The translations under genes were made by a program, and so were the position numbers. Positions 11,311-21,752 of a DNA stretch of 64,000 bases are shown piece by piece (the stretch's first letter is position 1; every line of letters starts with the position of its first letter). Source of the DNA: Jacaranda mimosifolia (Eukaryota > Streptophyta > Magnoliopsida > Lamiales > Bignoniaceae); assembly GCA_018894105.1 (NCBI GenBank), contig CM032127.1:31302369-31366368 (forward strand). Reading direction: 5' to 3'. The notes below the pieces were generated by a model. The model was given only the letters and a program-made list of their open reading frames with translations. It was not told where the DNA came from and made no database searches.

Positions 11311-12210
11311 TCAGTCCACATCCTCAACATCAGTAATAACTGACTCAGTGTCCTCCTCATCAACCTCTTCATCATCCATAGGTATCTCTATCTTATCATC
11401 ATCAGCGGGTATCATCAACTCCATATCCACCTTATCTGGCATCAATATCTCCACATCCTCATCTGGTATTGGTATCTCTACATCTTCATTGGGTATCAAT
11501 ATCTCTACATCCTCATCAGGTATCGGTATCTCTACATCAACATCCTCAGGTGGCTCATCCACCAAAAACTCCAGTACCGGATCTATCTCAGGCTCCTCCT
11601 CTGGATCCTCATTATCTCTGTCCTCTACTGGCTCTACTGCAGGTGCCGCAGTCAGGACTCTCTCAACTACCCCCTTGATACATATGCCGGATCCTTGTCC
11701 CTGCTCTGAGGTAGGACGTATACTCGAAGGTCCTGCACTAACATCGATACCTAAACCCACACCAATAACCTGATCAATAGCTCTATCAAAATAAGCCATC
11801 ATTCCTCGAATCTCATTTATGTTGAGGTGATTCAGCTCATGAATTCTCATAGAGTCAACTTGCAACAACTTAAAAATTTCTTCCAAATGCTCACAAATAG
11901 AACGAAGCTCTTCAACTTGAGCTTGAGCAATGATAACCCTTCGTTCTTCCCTTTCCACATCTTCCATCGACTTAGCCACCAAATAATTCCTATTCACCAT
12001 AACAGACCTCAGATAATTATTCTCAGCCTGGCTGTCTCTCAGATTTTCTCTCATATCATAAAGTCTATCCTGAAGATTTTTACATATTTCATTCATCTTT
12101 TTCTTTTCAGCTTCTAATGCCTCAATTCTATTCCTAAGAGACTCCAAACTCTCGTCTTCTTCCATAGGTTCATTACCCGCTATTTGCCCATTCGCCATCC
12201 TAAAATACAT
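11311..12210 (-). CDS. Extra ORF upstream of gag: coiled-coil plus acidic repeat protein, intact
   Basis: A 299-codon uninterrupted frame in the same sense as gag-pol, between the primer binding site and gag. It starts at ATG 12210; a second in-frame Met four codons later (MANGQIAGN) is an alternative start. Residues about 20-75 have heptad-like Leu/Ile spacing with many Glu/Lys (SLRNRIEALEAEKKKMNEI), a likely coiled coil; a second helical stretch covers about 80-125. Residues about 190-299 are strongly acidic and contain a roughly 9-residue repeat based on DVEIPIPDE / DVEILIPNE, at least four times. I recognise no known domain. Extra ORFs between the 5' LTR and gag are known in Ogre/Tat-type Ty3 elements, but an equivalent in a chromovirus-like element is less familiar to me. 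It is striking that this frame is intact while gag and pol are ruined. It could be functional, recently acquired, or open by luck. Confidence 0.7.
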   Translation of the reverse strand: MYFRMANGQIAGNEPMEEDESLESLRNRIEALEAEKKKMNEICKNLQDRLYDMRENLRDSQAENNYLRSVMVNRNYLVAKSMEDVEREERRVIIAQAQVEELRSICEHLEEIFKLLQVDSMRIHELNHLNINEIRGMMAYFDRAIDQVIGVGLGIDVSAGPSSIRPTSEQGQGSGICIKGVVERVLTAAPAVEPVEDRDNEDPEEEPEIDPVLEFLVDEPPEDVDVEIPIPDEDVEILIPNEDVEIPIPDEDVEILMPDKVDMELMIPADDDKIEIPMDDEEVDEEDTESVITDVEDVD

Positions 12211-12344
12211 GACTTCTTTTGATTAACAACAATTCACTTAAAGCTAAAGTTGTAAAACACATTACAATCTTGTCCCAGGCAAAACAGTACAAAAGTTAAT
12301 TCCTTAAATATTGTATCAATATAGCTCAGGTTTCCCAAACCTAA

Positions 12345-12356
12345 GCTCTGATACCA
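12345..12356 (-). other. Primer binding site (initiator tRNA-Met type)
   Basis: The minus strand reads TGGTATCAGAGC a few bases inside the 5' LTR end. This is the standard plant primer site complementary to the 3' end of initiator tRNA-Met. Its position sets the LTR boundary at about 12360 and confirms minus-strand orientation. Confidence 0.95.
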
Positions 12357-12359
12357 CCT

Positions 12360-12580
12360 CTTAGCACCCCCACTCGAGATATCACCCAAATGCCAGAATG
12401 CCACTCAAATCAATCCTATAGCATGCAATAACATATCCGATAGGCCTATAAATTTTTTTTCCAAAACTCTCCAATAAACTACAGTGATCACAACTCATGG
12501 CATGCTTTAACTTAATACAATAATATCAGAGTGCGGAAGTCATACTAATAACCCATTGTCACTCAAAATATATATCAACA
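12360..12580 (-). repeat. Remnant of the 5' LTR (about 220 bp of 2.9 kb)
   Basis: From TTAGCACCCCCACTCGAGA it matches 3475 onward of the 3' LTR up to CAACAT near 12580, then switches without spacer to array sequence (TGATGGTCTTTGATG). About 2.7 kb of LTR, including its promoter, has been lost at the array edge. Confidence 0.9.
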
Positions 12581-13585
12581 TGATGGTCTTTGATGTTCAG
12601 CTGTCACTCATTTGCATGCTAGGCATTTTTGCCACATATTTTGAAATCTTCCTTTTCATATCATTCGACCAGTGGTGTAGATTCAAGTCTTGGTACATTT
12701 TATTACTGCTGCGATAGATACTACAACAAGATCGATGGGGTTCATTTAAAATTTCCCTTTTCAAATTATTGTTTTGCGCAAATTCTACCTCAAAATTTTA
12801 GAATTTCTTTTGGGTTTATAACATCCCATCTTTTCTCATAAGTAATTTTCTCTTAAAAAAAATTAAATTATTAAATCTTTTTGATAACTATAGAAAATCA
12901 AGATTATAAAAACTTATTAAATTATGTGTGGTAAATAAACTATGTTATAAAGGCTGCCATTTGGATAAAATTAACGGGATTTCAAATCCCTCCAGTCATC
13001 TGATCACCCACGCAAATATACCATTAGAAATCTCTATCTGTGTAAAATATCGAGGTGGACTAGGATTTCAAAAATTATGCCGAAATCACACCTGAATTGC
13101 TGTCAAAATTGACATTGTCACACGCAGACATAACATGAGGTGATATTGTTTTGCTTATAATTTGAGAAACCGCAATCCAACTAGAGAAGGGAACCATGGA
13201 TAGAAAAAGCCCTAGCCCTACAACTGTAGATAAGGTTAGAAGGTAGGATTCACTGAAATTGATTCTGTGTACCGGCCTAACAAGTGTAAAAACCGCACCC
13301 TGCCACCTGGACGTGACCAAGGTCAAAATTCAACTTTGGATGGGAATTAGTGAAGATCAACCCGTTTCATCATCAAATTTAAGCTACAACTAGAAAATTC
13401 ATTGAGTTGTAAGTCCTTTTGAGGTGGATATCACCATTAAACTTTCTTAGCTTTGGCTAAAATATAGTTTTGATTAAAATTATCAAAGCTGCCTGTGTAG
13501 GATACAGGTTCTGAAAATGGGTGATTGTGTTAAATGATTGTGGGTGTTTGTGATGGTTGAGAATGTCAAATTAAATGTCAAGTTA

Positions 13586-13622
13586 CATTCTCAACCACAT
13601 TTATCAAAAGAAAAATGTCAAG
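13586..13622. other. Micro-inversion of about 37 bp within monomer 1
   Basis: Other monomers read CTTGACATTTTCCTTTTGAT AAATGTGGTTGAGAATG here (for example about 16287-16324). Monomer 1 has the reverse complement, starting CATTCTCAACCACATTTATC and ending ATGTCAAG. Upstream (13556-13566) an upright GGTTGAGAATG remains, so the inverted copy can pair with it as a hairpin. Fold-back template switching during replication would produce this. Confidence 0.75.
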
Positions 13623-14689
13623 TTAATTGAATTTCGTGGAAAAAAAAAACATGATTTAGATAATAATTTTGTTATTAAATGTGATTTTGGAACTATATGA
13701 CAAGCAAAGTATTAGGACATATTTGATTCGTTTAGGAATTTATAGGTAGGAAAGGTTACTCTTATACTCAAGCTATTAATGAAATTAATCACTTAGATTA
13801 TTAGATAATTAACTTCTCTGTCTTAAGTATTTGAGATAATAATACTAATTAAATCAAAAATTAACAAGATACATAGTAGTACTCCTAATTAAATTAGTTT
13901 TTCATAATACACTTATAACCAAAAGAACAACAAGAAATGATTGAATCTCGAATCCAGGTGATTGAGCTTACAAGTTTGTTGGAGAATTCAATTACAAGAA
14001 TCAGTTAGGTTTTCTATTCCTTCTAAGTTTTTATTCTCTTACCTTAATTCTTTTTCCTGAAAAACCTTGAATATTGATATGTGAGATCTTTTGTTCCTTC
14101 GCAATTTTATTCTGTTATCTGGTAATATGTTTTCTGAAATCATATGCCTATCTCGTATTTTCTGGAACACCTCGATTATTGGTATGTGAGGACTCCTATG
14201 CCATCTTAATTTCATCCTATTACTTGTTGATATTTTCCAGAAATCACATACCTATGTTATGTCTCCTCGAACACCTTTATTAGTGATACGGTAAGGTCTT
14301 CTACTCCTTTCTAATTTCTATTTGTTACTTGTTAATAGCAACTTCTTGAAATCACATATCCTTTATGCTATTCCTAAAAATGCTGTGATAATTGTTTGAC
14401 CTTCTTGGTAAGTTTTAGCCAATTGAAATCTTGAATTATTCCTAATTTCTTTTAATCAAAAGATCGTGTCATTATCAATAACTATTTCGTTTGCTTCTTT
14501 ATAATCAAAACTATGTTACTCAAATAAGCAAAGCAAGAGCCCCCTATGCCAAATACTTTCAGAACATCTGAAAAAGGAGTGTTTAAAAGAAAAGAAGAAT
14601 AGTTTTCTGAAAAAGTTTTCTTACTCCAAATAAATTATAACTTGAAAAGGTTCTAGTTTTCTAATTATTAAAAATATTGTCATCCTACT

Positions 14690-15255
14690 TGTCGAATTGG
14701 GGACTAAGTGCCACACTTGTTGACGGGAGTTGTGCGGCGGGGGCCACCTCGCATGACAAGAACCCTGGATCTCAATCCGAGATAATATTGATGGGCACCC
14801 CATCCAGTCGAATAACCTCATCCTTATATATATCTCAGCTAGTCATTCCACTCTATATATACACCATATTAATTGGCAAGAAGTGTGCTGATTTAGTAAG
14901 CTGATCGATAATGACCCAAATGAAATCATGCCCATTTCTAGTTCGAGGTAGCCCAGTAACAAAGTACACGGTTATTGCTTCCCATTTCCATTGTGGTATT
15001 GGCAATGATTGGAGAAACCCTGATGGTCTTTGATGTTTAGCTGTCGCTCATTGGCTTACTTGGCATTTTTGCCACATATTCTGAAATCTTCCTTTTCATA
15101 TTATTTTACCAATGGTGTAGCTTCATGTCTTGGTACATTTTATTACTGTCGGGATGATACTATAGCACGATCGATGGGGTTCATTTAAAATTTCCTTTTT
15201 CAAATCGTCGGTTCGTGCAAATTCTACGTCAAAATTTTAGAATTCATTTTTGGGT
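14690..15255 (-). pseudogene. Antisense Ty3 integrase fragment in monomer 1 (best preserved copy)
   Basis: On the minus strand, from about 15250 down, translation gives integrase in its normal order. The zinc-binding region comes first (ILNEAHRS-like, then KYVAKCLACK-like in sister copies), then [20 protein letters not shown], then NGHDFIWVIIDQLTKSAHFL, then EVIRLDGVPINIISD. The family residues WKWE, DFVTGLP, TKSAHFLP and the second catalytic region ISD-DP are recognisable. Frameshifts and stops are present, and the first-Asp position reads VYFVTGL instead of the usual DFVTGL. The fragment ends near 14690, before the catalytic Glu. It is about 560 bp of a roughly 1.2-kb integrase, from an element other than the one at 3475-12580. 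Confidence 0.85.
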
Positions 15256-15440
15256 TTATAACATCCCATCTTTTCTCATAAGTAATTTCTCTAAAAAAAA
15301 TTAAATTATTAAATCTTTTTGATAACTTCAGAAAATCAAGTTTAAAATTTTTTTCTTACTTATTTAATATCTTTGGGCCAATTCAAAATAAAGTAAAAAA
15401 TTCAAGAACCTCCCCAAGCAAATAACAAAACATGTACTTC

Positions 15441-15500
15441 TATAAATAGGGGTCAAGCCACATTGCCATTTCCACACAAAACTTCTCTTCTCTCTGCAGG
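15441..15500 (+). promoter_or_regulatory. TATA-type core promoter of the monomer
   Basis: TATAAATAGG at 15441 is followed about 30-40 bp later by a pyrimidine-rich, CA-containing stretch (TTCCACACAAAACTTCTCTTCTCTCT). TATA at this distance from a CA plus Y-patch is the normal layout of a plant core promoter and of LTR promoters. The equivalent TATAAATGGG sites lie at about 19316, 22184, 25041, 28883, 33885, 42416, 43150, 49713, 50446 and 51179. Activity is an inference. Confidence 0.6.
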
Positions 15501-18389
15501 CTGCCCAAAACCCAGTTTCTAAAACTCCAACCCCTCATCGATTAGACATCAAAAATTATAGCAAAATCCTCTTTAGCCCATCAAAGATCAAAATCATCAT
15601 AAAATTTCCCCAAAATTCCAGTCCCAAACTCTAGAATTACTATTAAAATCAAGAAGAAACTCGCTAGTTTGTAGAACGGCTGCCCAAACTTAAATTTTCA
15701 AAAAATTGAAAACCTGTCCCTCCAGCCACATGATCACCCACACTAGATATACCGTTAGAAATCTCTACCAGTGTAAATTATTGGGGTGGACTAGGATTTC
15801 AAAAATTATGCCGAAATCACACCTGAATTGCTGTCGAAATTGACATTGCCACACGCAGGCAGAACATGAGGTGATATTGCTTTGCTTGTAACTGGAGAAA
15901 CTGCCATCCTGTTAGAAAAGGGAACCGTGGATAGAAGAAGCGCTACGAGTGTAGATAAGGTTTGAAGGTAGGCTTCACTGAAATGGAGTTTGTATTCTGG
16001 CCTAAAAAGTCTAAACACCACAACTCGCCACTAGGACACGACCACAATCAGAACTCAACTTTGAATGGGAATTAGCGAAGATCGACTCCTTTGATCATCA
16101 AATTGAAGCTACAATTCAAAAATTCATTGAGTTGTAAGACTTTTGAGGTAGATATCTCCATTAAACTTCCTTAGATTTGGCTAAAATATAGTTTTGATGA
16201 AAATTATCAAAGTTGCCCATGTAGGAGATGGGTCTTAGATATGGGGAGATTGTGTTAAATGATTGTAGGTGTTTGTGATGGTGATAACTTGACATTTTCC
16301 TTTTGATAAATGTGGTTGAGAATGAATCCTCAGATTGTGGAGTTACATTGGATAATTAGAATTTGAAGTTAATTGAATTTGGTGGAAAAAATGAAACATG
16401 ATTTAGATAATAATGCTGTTATTAAATGTGATTTTGGAACTATGTGACAAGCAAAGTATTAGGACATATTTGATTCATTTAGAAATTTATAGGTAGGAAA
16501 GGCCACTCTTATACTTAAGCTATTAATGAAATTAATCACTTAGATTATTACATAATAATTTCTCTGTCTTAAGTATTTGAGATAACAATGCCAATTAGAT
16601 CCAAAATTAAAATGACACATAGTAGTACTCCAAATTAAAATAGTTTTTCATAAAACAATTATTACCAAAAGAACAATCAATAACGATTGAATCTTGAATC
16701 CAGGCAATTGAGCTTACAAGTTTTTTGGAGAATTCAATTACAAGATTAGGTTAGGTTTTCTATTCCTTCTAAATTTTTATTCTCTTACCATAATTCTTTT
16801 TCCTGAAACACCTTGAGTATTGATACGTGAGGTTTTCTGTTCCTTCGCAATTTCATTCTGTTACCTCTTAATATCTTTTCTGAAATCATATATCAATCTT
16901 GTATTTTTTGGAACAGCTCAATTATTGGTATGTACGGTCTCCTGTGCCCTCTTTATTTCATCCTGTTACTTGTCAATATTTTCTAGAAATCACATACCTA
17001 TCTTATTAGTGATAGGTAAGGTCTTCCACTCCTTTCTAATTTCAATTTGTAAATTGTTAATAGCTACTTATTGAAATCAACCAGTTTGATCATCAAATTG
17101 ATGCTACAACTAGAAAATTCATTGAGTCGCAAGACCTTCTGAGGTAGATATCACGATTAAACTTCCACAGATTTGCCTAAAATATACTTTCGATGAAATT
17201 TATCAAAGCTGTCTATGTAGGTGACGGGTCTTGGATATGGGTAGATTGTGCTAAATGATTGTGGGTGTTTGGGATGGCGATAACTTGAAATTTTCCTTTT
17301 GATAAATGTGGTTGAGAATGAATCCTCAGATTGTGGAGTTACATTGGATAATTAGAATTTGAAGTTAATTCAATTTGGTGGAAAAAAATGAAACTTGATT
17401 TAGATAATAATGTTGTTATTAAATGTGATTTTGGAACTATGTGACAAGCAAAGTATTAGGACATATTTGATTCATTTAGGAATTTATAGGTAGGAAAGGT
17501 CACTCTTATACTTAAGCTATTGATGAAATTAATCACTTAGATTATCAGATAATAATTTCTCTGTCTTAACAATGCCAATTAGATCCAAAATTAAAATGAC
17601 ACATAGTAGTACTCCAAATTAAATTAGTTTTTCTTACTACACTTATTACCAAGAGAACAATAAAAAACGATTGAATCTTGAATCCAGGCAATTGAGCTTA
17701 CAAGTTTGTTGGAGAATTCAATTACAAGATTAGGTTAGGTTTTCGATTCCTTCTAAATTTTTATTCTCTTACCTTAATTCTTTTTCCTGAAACACCTTCA
17801 GTATTGATACGTGAGGTCTTCTGTTCCTTTGCAATTTCATTCTGTTAACTCTTAAAATCTTTTCTGAAATCATATACCTATCTTGTATTTTTTGGAACAC
17901 CTCGATTATTGGCTTGTGGGGTCTCCTGTGCCCTCTTTATTTCATCCTATTACTTGTTAATATTTTCCAAAAATCACATACCTGTCTTATTAGTGACAGG
18001 TAAGGTCTTCTACTCCTTTCTAATTTCTATTTGTTAATTGTTAATAGCTATTTCTTGAAATCATATATCCTTTACGCACTTCCTAAAAATGCCTCGCTTA
18101 TTATGATGATAATTGTTTGACCTTCTTGGTAAGGTTAAGCCGGTTGAAATCCTGAATTATTCCTCCTTTCTTTTAATCAAAAGATCATGTCGTTATCAAT
18201 AATTGTTTCGTTTGCTTCTTCAAAATCAAAACTATGTTACCCAAATGATCAATGTGAGAACCCCCCCTATGCCAAATACTTTCAGAACATCTCAAAAAGG
18301 AGTGTTTAAATGAAAAGAAGAATATTTTTATGAAAAAGTTTTCTTACTCCAAATAAATTATTTCGTGTTTTCTAATTATTATAAATGTT

Positions 18390-18885
18390 CTCATCCTACT
18401 TGTCGAATCGGGAACTAAGTGCCACACTTGTTGACAGGGGTGTATGGTGGGGGCCACCTCTCGTGACCAGTACCTTGGATCTCAATCTAAGATAATATTG
18501 ATGGGTACCGCATGCAGTCGAATAACCGATCGATAATGACCCAAACGAAATCATGCCCATTTTCGGTTCATGGTTGCCCAACAACAAAGTACACGGCTGT
18601 TGCTTCCCATTTCCATTGCGGTATTGGCAATGATTGGAGAAGCTTCGACGGTCTTTGATGTTCAGCTGTCGCTCATTTACATGCTAGGTATTTTTGCCAC
18701 AAATTTTGAAATCTTCATTTTCATATATATTGTTCGACTAGTGGTGCAGCTTCAAGTCTTGGTACATTTTATTACTGCTGGGATAGATACTACAGTAGGA
18801 TCGATGGGCTTCATTTAAAATTTCCTTTTCCAAATCATCATTTTGCGCAAATTCTACCTCAAAATTTTAGAATTCCTTTTGGGTT
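18390..18885 (-). pseudogene. Antisense integrase fragment in monomer 2/3
   Basis: This is the same integrase piece as at 14690-15255, but about 85 bp shorter. At about 18523 the text jumps from CAGTCGAATAAC to CGATCGATAATGACC, losing the KSAHFLP-coding part. Minus-strand traces of ...RLRSKVLVT, WVIID-type and zinc-binding-domain sequence remain. The plus-strand 82-codon frame over it (18570-18818) is only the antisense shadow. Confidence 0.75.
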
Positions 18886-21259
18886 TATCCCATCCCATCT
18901 TTTCTCATAAGTAATTTTCCCTAAAAAAAATTGAATTATTAAATCCTTTTTGATAACTATAGAAAATCAAGATTATAAAGAATTGTTAAATTATGTGTGG
19001 TAAATAAACTACGTTATAAAGGCTGTCATTTGGATAAAATTAACGCGATTTCAAATTTTATGGGTTAATCAAAATTCGACCTTAATAAATCACTAAATAT
19101 ATGTATCCATATATGATATATATACTTAGATGATAAAACACAAAAAACACACCTCCTAAATCATGGATATATAATTAAATATGATAAATATATAATAATA
19201 CCTTTAGTAAAGAATTTCTCTTACACATTTAATATCTTTGGGCCAAATCAAAATAAAGTAAAAATTTCAAGGACCTCCCCTGGCAAATAACAAAACTTGT
19301 ACTTCTATAAATGGGAGCCAAGCCCCATTGCCTTTTCCACACAAAACTTATCTTCTCTCTGCAGGATGCTAAAAACCCAGCTTCTAACACTCCGGCCCCT
19401 CATCCATTGGACGTCAAAATTATACCCAAATCCTCTTTAGCCCATAAAAAATAAAAATCCTCAGAAAATTTCCCCAAAATTCCAGTCCCAAACTCTAGAG
19501 TTTCTGTCATAATCTAGAAGAGACCTGCTAGTTTGTAGAATGGCTGCCCAAACTTAAATTTTCAAAAAATCAAAACCCATCCCTCCAACCACCTGATCAC
19601 CCACGCAGATATACCGTTAGAAATCTCTATCTGTGTAAATTATCGAGGTGGACTAGGATTTCAAAAATTATGACGAAATCACACCTGAATTGTTGTCGAA
19701 ATTGACATTGCCACACGCTGGCAGAACAGGAGGTGATATTATTTTGCTTATAACTGGAGAAACCACCATCCAATTAGAAAAGGGAACTATGGATAGAAAA
19801 CGCCCTGCATGTGTAGATAAGGTTTTAATGTAGGATTCACTGAAATTGAATCTGTATTATGGCCTAAAAAGTGTAAAATACCGCAACCCACCACCAGGAC
19901 GCAACCATGGTCAGAACTCAACTTTGAATGGGAATTAGTGAAGATCAACCCGTTTGATCATCAAATTGATGCTACAACTAGAAAATTCATTGAGTCGCAA
20001 GACCTTTTGAGGTAGATATCACCATTAAACTTCCTTAGATTTGGCTAAAATATACTTTCGATGAAATTTATGAAAGCTGCCTATGTAGGAGACGGGTCTT
20101 GGATATGGGTAGATTGTGTTAAATGATTGTGGGTGTTTGTGATGGTGATAACTTGACATTTTCCTTTTGATAAATGTGGTTGTGAATGAATCCTCAGATT
20201 GTGGAATTACATTGGATAATTAGAATTTGAAGTTAATTGAATTTGGTGGAAAAAAATAAAACATGATTTGGATAATAATGCTGTTATTAAATGTGATTTT
20301 GGAACTATGTGACAGGCAAAGTATTAGGACATATTTGATTCATTTAGGAATTTATAGGTAGGAAAGGTCACTCTTATACTTAAGCTATTGATGAAATTAA
20401 TCACTTAGATTATCATATAATAATTTCTCTGTCTTAACAATGCCAATTAGATCCAAAATTAAAATGACACATAGTAGTACTCCAAATTAAATTAGTTTTT
20501 CGTACAACACATATTACCAAGAGAACAATAAAAAATTATTGAATCTTGAATCCAGGCAATTGAGCTTACAAGTTTGTTGGAGAATTCAATTACAAGATTA
20601 GGTTGGGTTTTTGATTCCTTCTAAATTTTTATTCTCTTACCTTAATTCTTTTTCCAGAAACACCTTCAGTATTGATACGTGAGGTCTTCTGTTCCTTTGC
20701 AATTTCATTCTGTTAACTCCTAAAATCTTTTCTGAAATCATATACCTATCTTGTATTTTTTGGAACACCTCGATTATTGGCTTGTGGGGTCTCCTGTGCC
20801 CTCTTTATTTCATCCTATTACTTGTTAATATTTTCCAAAAATCACATACCTGTCTTATTAGTGACAGGTAAGGTCTTCTACTCCTTTCTAATTTCTATTT
20901 GTTAATTGTTAATAGCTATTTCTTGAAATCATATATCCTTTACGCACTTCCTAAAAATGCCTCGCTTATTATGATGATAATTGTTTGACCTTCTTGGTAA
21001 GGTTAAGCCGGTTGAAATCCTGAATTATTCCTCCTTTCTTTTAATCAAAAGATCATGTCGTTATCAATAATTGTTTCGTTTGCTTCTTCAAAATCAAAAC
21101 TATGTTACCCAAATGATCAATGTGAGAACCCCCCCTATGCCAAATACTTTCAGAACATCTCAAAAAGGAGTGTTTAAATGAAAAGAAGAATATTTTTATG
21201 AAAAAGTTTTCTTACTCCAAATAAATTATTTCGTGTTTTCTAATTATTATAAATGTTCT

Positions 21260-21752
21260 CATCCTACTTGTCGAATCGGGAACTAAGTGCCACACTTGTT
21301 GACAGGGGTGTATGGTGGGGGCCACCTCTCGTGACCAGTACCTTGGATCTCAATCTAAGATAATATTAATGGGTACCGCATGCAGTCGAATAACCGATCG
21401 ATAATGACCCAAACGAAATCATGCCCATTTTCGGTTCATGGTAGCCCAGCAACAAAGTACACGGCTGTTGCTTCCCATTTCCATTGCGGTATTGGCAATG
21501 ATTGGAGAAGCTTCGACGGTCTTTGATGTTCAGCTGTCGCTCATTTACATGCTAGGTATTTTTGCCACAAATTTTGAAATCTTCATTTTCATATATATTG
21601 TTCGACTAGTGGTGCAGCTTCAAGTCTTGGTACATTTTATTACTGCTGGGATAGATACTACAGTAGGATCGATGGGCTTCATTTAAAATTTCCTTTTCCA
21701 AATCATCATTTTGCGCAAATTCTACCTCAAAATTTTAGAATTCCTTTTGGGT
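21260..21752 (-). pseudogene. Antisense integrase fragment in monomer 3/4
   Basis: It is nearly identical to the fragment at 18390-18885, with the same 85-bp internal deletion. Minus-strand integrase similarity includes the WKWEA-type segment and the zinc-binding region. Confidence 0.75.

Larger units (their letters stand above)
3475..12580 (-). mobile_element. Chromovirus-like Ty3/gypsy retrotransposon, 5' LTR truncated
   Basis: Read on the minus strand the order is: remnant 5' LTR (12580-12360), primer binding site, an extra ORF, gag, zinc knuckles and protease, RT, RNase H, integrase, a chromodomain-like tail, polypurine tract, and complete 3' LTR (6397-3475). Protease-RT-RNase H-integrase is the Ty3/gypsy order. 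The element inserted into the zinc knuckle of the ORF1-like gene; GCAAG (3470-3474) would be the target duplication on that side, but the other flank is lost. The two LTRs differ at roughly a dozen of about 220 comparable bases by eye, so the insertion is not fresh. All pol domains carry frameshifts or lost catalytic residues, so it cannot move on its own. Confidence 0.9.
12581..15256 (+). repeat. Array monomer 1: old, promoter deleted
   Basis: It begins inside the integrase-derived part and passes the landmark at about 12730. Near 12987 it jumps from GATTTCAAAT to CCCTCCAGTCATCTGATCACC. This removes roughly 600 bp that in other copies contain the (TA)n run and TATA box. It also carries the micro-inversion at 13586. 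Its long segment (13370-14690) is the most diverged of the array. It ends in a well preserved integrase fragment. Confidence 0.8.
15257..18885 (+). repeat. Array monomer 2: contains a 1-kb internal duplication
   Basis: The landmark-to-landmark distance (15169 to 18799) is about 3.63 kb instead of 2.87 kb. The excess comes from a segment starting TTTGATCATCAAATTGA, present at 16090 and again at 17085 (offset about 995 bp). Each copy runs through GTGATTTTGGAACTATGTGA and the CTTATTAGTGA...AGGTAAGGTCTTC block. The TATA box is at 15441. The two internal copies have diverged modestly. Single-copy monomers on either side show that the duplication is local. Confidence 0.85.
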
